A program made the translations under genes and the position numbers. Below, in pieces: positions 54,311 to 64,000 of a stretch of 64,000 nt of DNA. Below the pieces are notes generated by a model. It searched no databases. It was not told the origin of the DNA and worked only from the letters and a program-made list of their open reading frames with translations. Source of the stretch: Pempheris klunzingeri (Eukaryota > Chordata > Actinopteri > Acropomatiformes > Pempheridae); NCBI RefSeq assembly GCF_042242105.1, contig NC_092019.1, forward strand, positions 22,558,828 through 22,622,827, written 5' to 3'. Position 1 is the first letter of the stretch. Each line of letters begins with the position of its first letter.

Positions 54311-57140
54311 CCCTTTGGAACTCCTCCATCCCGTTCCAGCATTCCTCAGAAACCCACTCGGAGGGATGAGGGGCCGGCACTGACACAGATAACATCCTGT
54401 AAACACTCCCGTCATGCAGGGACACCATGCACCCTGGGAAAATAAAAAACTGGTTTCTGTGTGTGTGTTTGTGTGCCTTATGTGTGTGAGAGAGACAGAC
54501 AGGCAAAGAGAGTGAGAAAGAGAATAAAAAGGCGACTAGTAGCAGTGGGGTTCAGCAAAGCGACCCACCAGGACAAAACCCTTCTTGTTTTAGCTTGAAC
54601 AAGGTTGCCATGGTCACTGCACTGGTTCCTGTAACTCCTAAGCTAAGCATGCTTGAAAGCTGCTTTCAGCTCCCTCTGTTCACAACAAGTCGGGATTGAC
54701 AGCAAGTTGGTACTTTAAATAAAAAAATAATACATTATGGAGCCATGCAGGCTACGACTAGTTCTCTGAAAAAGACTTTTCAAATGATTTCTTAAATGTT
54801 GACCTATTTCACTCCAAATCTGACAATTAGTGATGGAAAGCTATGGGCTACTGGATTCAAGCTTTGCAGAGAGGGATGACATTTGCCCTGCAGAGGCAGC
54901 ACTCTCAGAATCAGTCCGTCACAGTGCCGCCCAGTCAAAGACAGCCTGTGTTTCCGAATACACACCATGACCGTCAGAGCTCAGTCATCGCCTTTGTGCT
55001 TTATAAAGCAGGCCGTGACACACACAGCTCCATGTCACTGTCAACCATATGGATAATAAAGAGGAGAAAACAGGAAGAGGAGGGATGGATGTCTGCAGCA
55101 AATTGATGCTGATTAGCCCCGCAGAGGGGGGTTAGCAAGCACGTCCGCCACCGCCTTGTTCCTGTGTCGTCCTGCTGTCAGATCTCACACTTGACTCTGT
55201 TGCATCTATCAGAAAGTGGAGACTAGCTTTCGCAGGGACTCAACAGTATGTGGCGTGATGGGTGGCACAGGCTGATGCTGGTAAACACACTATGTGGAGG
55301 CCGGAGCGTGACGTCACCCAGCTGGAGTCGCTCTCTCGCTCTCTCTGGGTGTTTGAGCTGTGTGTTTGTTTTCCAGACAAATCTGTCTAAAGAGCCGAAT
55401 GTCTTTTATGTTGACAAAGAAAATGATCTGCAAAGCACTGAACACGGCCCATTAAAGACGCTCTTGGCTCCGGCATCGATGGAGAATGCTGAATTTGTAG
55501 AGAGGCTTTGCCTTTGTTGTTTGTGGTCTCAGGCTCACCAGGTAGAGGCATGAGTGAAATATTTAATGATAGTCAGCTGAGGGAAGAGGGGCAGAGAGCT
55601 TTGTCTGGCTTTTCTCAGCATGCATCCACTCAGCATGGGAGACAAGCTGAACTTAGATTTTTGTTTCTTTCAGGATTTTGTGTTGTAGAGTTGCCGGAAA
55701 GTATTATTTCCACTTTTTGATGCACTAATTCCAGGATGACGTTAACTATCAGGATAGAGCTGGCACTGATATGGAATATATGCACTAATTATATATCTAT
55801 AATAAGATGATCAAGTAATTGTCTGTAAATTGCAGCAGCTATATTTTGTAAAAATGATGAAAAGAAGTCATTTCTGTAGAGCTCATGGCTGCTTCATCTT
55901 ATGATAATAAATCTAGAAGTCAAATCTCGTAGCAGCACGCGTTGGGCTGTCTGTGTTGTTTGTCTGGAAACTGACATGATAAATTACTTCCTTGTCCGTC
56001 CGAGGAAGCTATTGACCACGTTTTATCATTTTGACCTTGGCCAATGGTTAGTGTTTCCTCCTCGCCACAAGATGTCTCTTCAGCTCGCAGGAGAAGCCCC
56101 CAGTGGCTCTGCCCAACAAACACAGTATTCTCTGCAAAGGCTTGATGTTTGAAAATATCAGCATCGCTAATCATGAGACAAGAGAAACCACTCCTACGTA
56201 GGAGGAGATTTGTATGTTGTATATCATATAGTAAGACAGGAGAGAACATTATGATGTACAGAGATGCAGACATGTGCTTGTAGGACAGGACTCTTCAGAG
56301 GAAGATTAAGATGCTGAGCCTGAAATACCAGAATTAACTTTGGCAGAGCTTTAGACAGAGCCATGAAAAATGTTGACGACCTGCTAAGACAAGGATACAG
56401 TGCCAATTTCAGGTGCAAACTGTACAACCTAATTAGTTTTGTGATCCATTTTGCTTGTAAGCACGCTATTATCTGAATCAGTAAACAATCAAGATGCTCT
56501 TGTCACATAATAAAGAAAAGGGTGCGTACAGACTTTTTCTCTCGTGGAGATTTCTCTCAATATATCTACTGCGCAGTATTACATCAGTGTACTGAAGGGT
56601 TGCTTAACAAATAGAGAGTTGTTAGCGGGAAATACAGGATTTAGTAACCGTCATGCTGGATTTAGTGGACTCCCATGGGAAAATGAATGTGGGTAGGATC
56701 GACAGGTCCTTTGAATACAGCTGAGCTGTAAAAATGAAAGTGTTTTCCTGGTGTGATGGATGTCTGAATGCAGGATAGTGCCAGAGAAAACATTGTTTAG
56801 TAAGCAAATGAGACAACATCAGTGCTGTGTGTAGATATTTATAGGCTCATAGTCAGCTCTCCAAAATGAATATGTCCACATAAAAACGATTGCCTTTACA
56901 CAGTAAGAGTGAGGCTGTGGCCTCCATCCACTTGCATTTCTGCGCTTGTTGTCCCAGCGAGAGACGTGATGAAGGTGAACACTGCAGCTCTGTCACAGAG
57001 CGGTGATGTTACACATTCTTCACAAAATATCAGCATCAAAGTCTACTACAGCGTATCACGACGAATGGTCTGTGTGATACTCACCCGGCATCTATCTGGA
57101 TACTGCATCAGATAAGAAAATGTACATGATAGTGGAAGTA
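54310..57140. other. Gene-free region upstream of rapunzel 5-like
   Basis: No exon is recognised on either strand. GT- and CT-rich low-complexity words occur at about 54455-54515 and 55325-55345. Confidence 0.4.
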
Positions 57141-57149
57141 TAAATGTAT

Positions 57150-57570
57150 GTGGAATGAACTGGGATGCAGCTGGATCAGCCAGACCACATTTCTAGGTGA
57201 TCAGGCCCATGTTGTGATCAGGTCTCATCCGGGTGTAACTGCAACGTATTCAGTATGACCACATTAAGAAAAACAAAACACCTAGCACGTTGAAAGATCA
57301 CCTAACTCTGGCTCTCCCTGTTATCTTAAGGAGTCCCACCTAAAAAGCTACAAGTAGTATCAGTAGCTGGCAAGCGATTAAATTGAAAAAACCTGGGATG
57401 TGCCCTGTATATCGACGAGCCAGTCAGCCCTACCTAACTAATTTGCATATTGGAATCCAATCACAGTGCAGACACAGTTGGAATAACGAGAACACGTTCT
57501 AACACCAGGTTTAAATGCAAAGACCCAATGTATCCAGATACAGATCAGGTGTAAATGTGGCCTTCTTGTC
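57150..57570. mobile_element. Probable dispersed inverted-repeat element
   Basis: The right side reads ACACCAGGTTTAAATGCA, ATCCAGATACAGATCAGG and GTGTAAATGTGG. The left side reads CAGACCACATTTCTAGGTGATC and GATCAGGTCTCATCCGGG. This is the word set of a common teleost element in which the two halves mirror each other loosely. Limits are uncertain. Confidence 0.4.
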
Positions 57571-59382
57571 GCTTCATGCACACTTTTTTAACATACAACA
57601 AGTCGTACAACCAGAGCTGAGCTCAAACAAATATATAACTGATAATACTATGTCACAGAGTTAACACCACCACCAGAGTCATTAGGATTCATTTTCTGGG
57701 GCCCATGAATGTCAGTACAAACTTTCCAATATACCAACTAGTTGTTGAGATTTGAAATGTGGACTAAAGGTGGTGGACCGAACAACGTTGCCATCCCTTG
57801 AGCCATGACACCAGTGTGGTTAAAAAAATTCGTATGGCACAAGTACTTTTCATACTGAGACTACAATTTCAGCAGTTTTCTTCTCTGTGTCTAAATTCAG
57901 CCAATAGTGGTTTTTACAGATGAAGTAAGACAACCCAAAAACCCAGCATATACTGTATTTTAACAGTCTCTGGTTTTGGTTCGAAGGTGGTGTTTTCAGT
58001 GTACCCCCCCCTCCCTTTTCCTCTCCAGATGTTTCCAGGTCACAGAGAACATGGCGTTTAATGACAGACCAAAGTAGTGCTCGGTCCAAAGAAGTCAGGG
58101 GAGGGCAGGGACAGAGGGAAAGTGTTTCCTTAGTCCATTTCAGGGAAATGGAAAATAAAAGTGACAGACCTGCTATCAGTTCCTCTTCCAGTTCCACTGT
58201 TTACTGCTCATGTTGTGCGTAATTCGAGCGGTGAGTTAAATCCCTTCTTTAAACAATACATTTCTGGGGGTGTTATGCAAACTTGTAGTCAGTAGTATTT
58301 TTTTTTTTTACTTAAATGAGGAATGATTAAAGAGGCTTTTTTAAGGGAAGTGAAATTAACATTATCAAAAGTTATTCCCCCCCAAATCATTTTAGCCTAG
58401 AAAGAAACTTTTACACGACAGCTAACTTTCAGTAATTAACACTTTAACGTTATCATAAATTTATATATATATATATTTTATATATATTCATGTCCCAACA
58501 CTGTACCACTTATCTATCCTTACTCTTCTTTTATTGAGATGCTGTATAATGTTTGCCAATGATCCATAACACAACTGAACTTTGACCAATGTGAGTCACG
58601 CACAAACGATCTGTGTGTGCAACAGTGACTCCAGCACGGAAAGGTCGGCCGAGCGCCTTGATACGAGCCCATCTGTCACTCACGCAGATCAATACAAACT
58701 CGGCTTAGATCTGAGGAAACAGATAAAGGTTCAGTCGCTGGGAGACTTATTGATTGCAGGCAAATTCACCCCCCGAGTCCATCCTTGCCCTTACACAAGT
58801 GAGTCAAACCACCTTCAAGCTCCATCTAAATTGGAAATCCAATTACTCTAGCTGGCAGCCATGTTGTTTAATCATATCGTTGTAGCCCTGTTTTACCGAA
58901 AGCCTCCAAAAAAGGCCTGTATGTACTAAATCTATGTCAGACTGCTGTACAAAGATATTACAGAAGGGAAACTGATTCTGTATAGTATTATTTATTTCCA
59001 CAGCAACATGTGTGGCTGGCACAGAGGAATTAGCTTTATAATGCTTACAGATATTCACAGAGAAGAGGCATATTACAAGAAGTATAACAGAAATGTTATA
59101 CAGCAATAACAGGTAATCACAAGAAAACACTTAGAGGAAACTTTTGGAAAAATGGATCATATCTATTGTTGCATGTAGACAAAAAAAGAGGGACATAGAG
59201 CATGTTTTACAGAGCAGATCAATACAGCAATTGCAACTTTAATTCACTAATGCGTTTGTGGACAGGCAAATAAGCCTGGGGGACTATTTACACTTCTGCT
59301 TGGAGGGGAAACTCCTTGAACGTTGAGGTCACACATCGTCATTAACCAACCTCCTCCTAAAATGATAGCATTGCTTCTTTAG
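57570..59382. other. Gene-free region
   Basis: No exon is recognised. A TA-rich simple stretch lies at about 58462-58487. Confidence 0.4.
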
Positions 59383-59431
59383 GAAACCACACTGTGTTAG
59401 CGTGGACTCCTAACCAAAAATTCAAGCTAAA

Positions 59432-59462
59432 ATGTCTGATGCAGAAGTTGCTCCTTTGAAAA
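59432..59462 (+). CDS. Candidate first coding exon of an unidentified gene (weak)
   Basis: ATG (context CTAAAATG) starts M-S-D-A-E-V-A-P-L-K plus one base, and a consensus donor GTGAGTACT follows at 59463. A possible acceptor (TTCTTTAG) at 59382 would make a 5' leader plus start exon of 80 bases. A short acidic start and a good donor are typical of many genes, but I cannot name one, and I see no following exon in the remaining 4.5 kb. Chance occurrence is quite possible. Confidence 0.25.
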
Positions 59463-59818
59463 GTGAGTACTTGCTTTAACTAATATCCCTTTCCAATTTG
59501 ACTTAGGGAACATCTTCCTCTCAGCTTTCTTAAAACATGTTTTCAACAAAGAGCCCACGGCTGCAAATCTGCTGCTATAACTTTTACCATGGCTGCCTTA
59601 AAATCAATTAACTGTTTTAACTATGATCGAGGGCCAAAGGCAAGTAATGAAAAAAATGCTGATTAGAAAATTTGGAAGATTTTAAATACTGAAATGAGAG
59701 CAAATTAAACACAGAATTCAAATGAAATACAACACACACGGTGTTATTTGTATTAGTTTTTTATGAATGTTTTATTGGGTCATGATGGAATGAAAAACGC
59801 ATTAAATGACAATTGTTT

Positions 59819-59985
59819 TGGCGAGAGGTGAGTTACACCCTGGACTGGTCGCTGGTCAGTCGCAGGGCTGACACATAGAGACAGACAACACCTATGGGCT
59901 TATAGTCACCATGTTTTTGGACTATAGGAGGAAGCTGGAGTACTTAGCATGGGGAGAACATACAAACTTACCAACAGTGCACCAT
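59819..59985 (+). repeat. Common teleost dispersed repeat fragment
   Basis: ACACCCTGGACTGGTCGC, GTCAGTCGCAGGGCTGACAC, AGACAGACAACACCTATGGG, TTTTGGACTATAGGAGGAAG and GGGGAGAACATACAAACTT follow the order of a very frequent fish repeat. I do not know its transposon class for certain. Confidence 0.6.
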
Positions 59986-60170
59986 GCTGCTCACCATAAC
60001 TTTGACAATACAAAATACAAAGCATTGACATTGGTTTTCATTGACTGTCCATTCATAGTTTACAGACGAGACCCCAGACGAGCTTCTCTATGCTATATAA
60101 GAAAAATGGATACAGTGTTGGAGACAGGGCATGCTTCATTCATATCAAAGTTGCTCAGTGGCACATAAAG

Positions 60171-60519
60171 CTAAAAAAGTTTGACTTCCCGGGCATAAAA
60201 GAACCCAGATCTGCCTCACTGTTGGGTCCATAGAGCATGGGCAATAGTCTCAGAGCCCGCTATCTACCAGTTAGCTCTCTGTTAACCTGAATGGGGATAA
60301 AATTATTTAATCATGCGGCTCTTCTAGACTTCAAATTTTAGACTACAACTGTCATTGGACTGAATGGTCCGTTGTTGTAAATACACAGTTTGGCCACTAT
60401 GTAAAATTGGCTTCAAAGCCTGGCACACTTCCTAGGGACGTGATGCTGGTTCTAAGCCCCTAGGAACAATGTGGAAGATCTGGATACTTTTATGCCTGGG
60501 AAACTAAACTTTTTTTACT
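60171..60519. mobile_element. About 350-bp element with long imperfect terminal inverted repeats
   Basis: The left end AAAAAAGTTTGACTTCCC, GGGCATAAAAGAACCCAGATC is mirrored by the right end AGATCTGGATACTTTTATGCC, TGGGAAACTAAACTTTTTTT. About 40 bp can pair with few mismatches. It is non-coding, a MITE-like element of a kind I have seen in teleosts. Confidence 0.65.
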
Positions 60520-61440
60520 TCATGGGCCACTGAACAACTTTGAATGAACAGAGCCCTGCCTCCAACGCTCTATCCAGTCCCCTTTCTGCATCCATGGCTG
60601 ATGCAAGTTAATGACAGCCGTGACAGTTTCCTGTTGGCTAGCTGGCTGCAGGGACACTACTATCAACTGCACTTTCAGTTACATTTCAACTGACTGCAGC
60701 TTCAAGAGATGGACTGTGGCGCAGGAGTCTGTATAAAGAGACACTTAGAGCGATCTTCTTAGCAGAAGTGCAGACAGCTAAGCTAATTAGTGTTATCGAG
60801 CTAGCGTTAGCTTTCAGTAAACACCTTCTTAAATGGAGGAGGATAAGCCAATGCTAAGTGCTCAATGAAATTAAATCCCAGGACGTAATCATGGTTTGCA
60901 AAGTACATACGTTTTCTAATATTACACTGCTTGGGTTAAGTTTTGGGTGGGTTAAGGTACAATAACATCTTGAATATTAGGGAAGTATTGGGGTTTTGGT
61001 TAAAATTACAGGAGGACGTTCATCGTCATGGTTACAATAATAATCACATGGTTATGTTTAAGGATCAACTACAGTAGAAAGGAAAGAATTGTTGACTCTT
61101 AGCAGGAAATGGGAAGCAAACACATGTCTAACTGACCGATGACAAAGTTATATCAGGCTACTTCCCCCTTTGTTCCAAAGAGACAACAGTCATAATTACT
61201 GTGGCTATCAGAGGCCTTTGTCACCTGAGCATAAACATACATAGTTTCAGGCACTGGGCATTTGTTGTCATCTGGGATGAAAAGTGTTTTCCCTACAATA
61301 TCCATGTGTTGCTAATAAAGCATGGTTAAGATTTTCATGGTTACTTTTTACGCTCTCAAAGCACTTGGTTAAGATTTGGGAAAGATCATAGTCTTGGTTA
61401 AATATTGAAAAAGTCAAAATTTACTTTAAGCACAAAACAC
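60520..61440. other. Gene-free region
   Basis: No exon, RNA gene or named element is recognised. Confidence 0.4.
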
Positions 61441-61442
61441 AA

Positions 61443-61987
61443 CATGTTAACTTGGGGAGTTACTAGTTACATGTTAGGCATTACACAATTAAAATACAAA
61501 ATTCATGTAATTGTAATCTGTTACAGCTACCGTTAAAAAATATGTAATTAGATTACAGTTATGAATCAAAATGCAGGTGATTACAAAGAGGTTGCATCTG
61601 AATATATTCTTTTCAGTTAAAAGGTTATATGTAGATCACAACATTAATTCTGCTGCCTTGCTTCTTTTTGCCATGCAGGAATGCCTTTTCTACAACGGGG
61701 GTCAGCAACACATAGGGACAAAATTGAATCCAACAGCATCGAGGATAGGATGGCTTACAAAGGAGCTACCTCTACATCTGGACAGGCTCCATTCATTTGT
61801 CAGTATGCCCTAAAATTCAAAATTTTTAGGGCTTTTAAAACATTTGTTAAAAAAGTAATCAAAAATGAATTAAATGTAACACTACTTTGATGAAGTAATT
61901 AAAATAGTTACATTACTTATTTTTATCTTAACAGGGTAACTGGTAATCTGGAAGCTATCACATTTCAAAATAACCCTCCCAACACTG
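61443..61987. mobile_element. hAT-like MITE ending CCCTCCCAACACTG, with internal foreign segment
   Basis: The right end AACCCTCCCAACACTG is a well known teleost MITE end. The left end is worn (TTGGGGAGTTACTAGTTACATG). Interior words such as GTAATTGTAATCTGTTACAG and GTAATTAGATTACAG belong to the same family. About 61640-61800 is not A+T-rich like the rest and may be an insertion or a variable core. Confidence 0.6.
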
Positions 61988-61989
61988 CA

Positions 61990-64000
61990 TTTGACCAAAA
62001 CCACAATCATTTCCTAATGTTAACCAAAGTGTGTAATTTATTTTAACCTAAACCTAACTACGCGAGTCCTGTTGCTAGAAAATCACAGCACAAGACAGTT
62101 TTGCTGCCAAACGATCTGGGAAGCAATTACATCAGTATGTTATTTCCTGCAACATTTGGCAAAATAAATTCTAAGTATATAATTGTGATTTCTATTACAC
62201 AAAGTGTCCCTTTTCTCAGTCAGGACAGATCAGCTCCATTGTCTTTGTTTTCAGAAACAGTCTTCAGACTGTGGGGGGGCCATGCTCGTGTTTGCCCCGG
62301 GCCTTAAATGATTAAGTCTGCTCCTGCGCCTGATCCTCTGTATTTGTTGATGTTCTCTTGAGGATTTGATGCAGATTGTGAGAGATTAACCCACTGAAGG
62401 CAATGACTCTGTGACGTGGCATTTCCTGATTCTCCTCTCTTTTATTTCCTCTTTCTCACGCTTTTTCTCATTTTCCTCCCACTCCCTTGGGGTCAGTTCT
62501 TCACCTCTCCCATTAGTGTTGCACAACCAGACTAACTGAGCTCAGTGTTGGTTGTTAATCTTGAAACCAAAGAAGAAACCAGCAACAGAATCCAAAAACT
62601 GCTCCAACTCACTGACCGTCTGCCAACTTTTACTTATTATTTCCTGATCACTACAATATGTGAAGTGTTATTTTCTTTTTGCAGACCATAGAGGAGCTTT
62701 TTTGAGTCTTTTACCTCATCTGATAAATAAAGAATAGCAGGATGAGAGAACACAGACAAGCAGGTAAAGCGCCACAGACTACAAATGAGGAAAGACAGAT
62801 GGTCTTGGAATAGAAACAGAGAGTGAAGTGAGCAAAGGTCAGGGAGAACAAGAACACAGATTAATATTCTGAGGTTCTTCTGCTGCAAATGAAAGGAGTG
62901 AGGAATCTGACTGGGGCAAAGGTGTGGGGGGGTGAGACTACAACAGAGCTGGGGGTTTGAGTGAGACAACATGGGGCCTTGAAGAGGGAAGGCAGACAGC
63001 GATGGCATCAGAGGAGCAAAGGAAGTGTTGGAAAACATGACGGAAATTTTGAGGCACTGCAGATGGCCAAGACACGTGTTTACCACCCAGTGGAATTCCA
63101 CTTAAAAGCTTTATTGACAGATGGATCTCTCAGACATTCCAGACGCATTCAGCCACAGAAAGGTCCTCTACAGATATATACGGCAGGTTAAACTGCCATT
63201 AAAGCTGAAATCTGTAGCGTTTTCAGTTTGCCTGCATATTCAATCACCATATCCATCTTTACTTACTTTACAAAGTATATTTACATTCATGTTACCTGGT
63301 CAAATAATGGCATTTATGCAGCATACAAGCAGAACGATGATACAACCGTACAAAAACAATACAAATGCTTTGTCATGTCTGAAGGTGAACAGTATTACAG
63401 ACTTCAGAAAACCTGTATTCACTCCACTCATGATGGTAAGTAAAAGTACAAGTTGGCATGATTTAATTTGTTCGTTATTGGGTAATGAAATTTAAAATCA
63501 CCATACCTTAAGGCTACAACAAAATGTGGCATTACAGTGACAAATTACAATCAAATGCAAGTGCTAAACCAACAAAATTATCTTTTTAGATAACTATGAC
63601 CTCTCTGTAATACTGAAATACTCCTGTAATACTTCTGAGATTATAAATTAAGCCTTTTTAACATTTCTTTTGTTTGCTTTACGTTTGACATTTGTGTGCT
63701 CAGAGGTGCTTTAGAGGCTGGCCTTTTGTGAGTTTAGTTTAGTTAATTGGTTAATCGACAAGGAGTCAGCCATCTTGTTGTGTACATAAGGCCTGTTTTG
63801 TTGCACATTCTGTAAAACACACAGAAAAGGGCACTGAGCTAAAGTGCGTTGGCTGTTTTTGTGCCACTGTGTCTCACCATGTGGCGGCCATATTGGAGGA
63901 CCTCACCTTCGTACCTATGCTTTGTACAATTACTCTGAATGGTTGTAGTTCTAAAGGTGAAAGCCAGTCAGCTCAACTCTATTTAGGAGGCATAAATGCT
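61990..64000. other. Gene-free right end of the window
   Basis: No exon is recognised with confidence. Two longer open frames (62637-63101 minus and 63121-63495 plus) have no family resemblance and look like chance. Nothing in the last 500 bases suggests a gene edge. Confidence 0.4.

Noticed and set aside
62637-63101. 154-aa minus-strand open frame rich in Leu, Ser, Pro and Cys
   Set aside because: Composition follows local CT bias; no domain or signal architecture recognised.

Overview
This is about 64 kb of vertebrate nuclear DNA, almost certainly from a teleost fish and probably a percomorph. All of the genes have spliceosomal introns with GT/AG boundaries or spliced 5' leaders. Two rapunzel genes, which I know only from fishes, are present. 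The intergenic DNA is full of short terminal-inverted-repeat elements typical of teleosts, plus microsatellites and a few LINE pieces. I see no bacterial or viral gene system, no CRISPR array, no rRNA or tRNA gene, and no recognisable retrovirus or LTR element.

Left part (1-16.7 kb, all on the minus strand): the first coding exon of rab25 (the rest probably lies off the left edge), a complete four-exon lamtor2 (125 aa), and a complete seven-exon ubiquilin of the ubqln4 type. These three genes are also neighbours on human chromosome 1q22. The ubiquilin is unusual: it has lost, exactly between two phase-0 introns, the central block that makes up about 200 residues in other ubiquilins, so the product is about 394 aa rather than about 600. 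Its introns and exons also hold a 205-bp (AC)n run, a (TCC)n tract that serves as a polypyrimidine tract, and a Ser/Thr-coding triplet repeat.

Middle part (17.4-33.7 kb, all plus strand): a two-exon gene for a secreted, bacterial-type phosphatidylinositol-specific phospholipase C, divergent from the ubiquilin gene, followed by three tandem six-exon MS4A (CD20-like four-pass membrane protein) genes of 235, 227 and 228 aa. The MS4A genes share exon lengths and phases, so they are tandem duplicates. Copies 2 and 3 are closest to each other.

Right part (33.7-64 kb): gene-poor. It holds two intact single-coding-exon rapunzel-family genes on the minus strand (391 aa rapunzel-like and 393 aa rapunzel-5-like), both with probable spliced 5' leaders. 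The rest is repeats, LINE 3' ends, a hAT-like 5' end, and one weak candidate first coding exon at 59.4 kb.

Exon coordinates were worked out by hand from splice sites, reading frame and remembered family sequences. No search, alignment or transcript data was available. The strongest oddities are the shortened ubiquilin, the three-copy MS4A array with a perfect 14-bp hairpin just upstream of an exon, a 798-bp nested foldback transposon with a TA target duplication, and a cluster of miniature elements at 1.1-2.05 kb.
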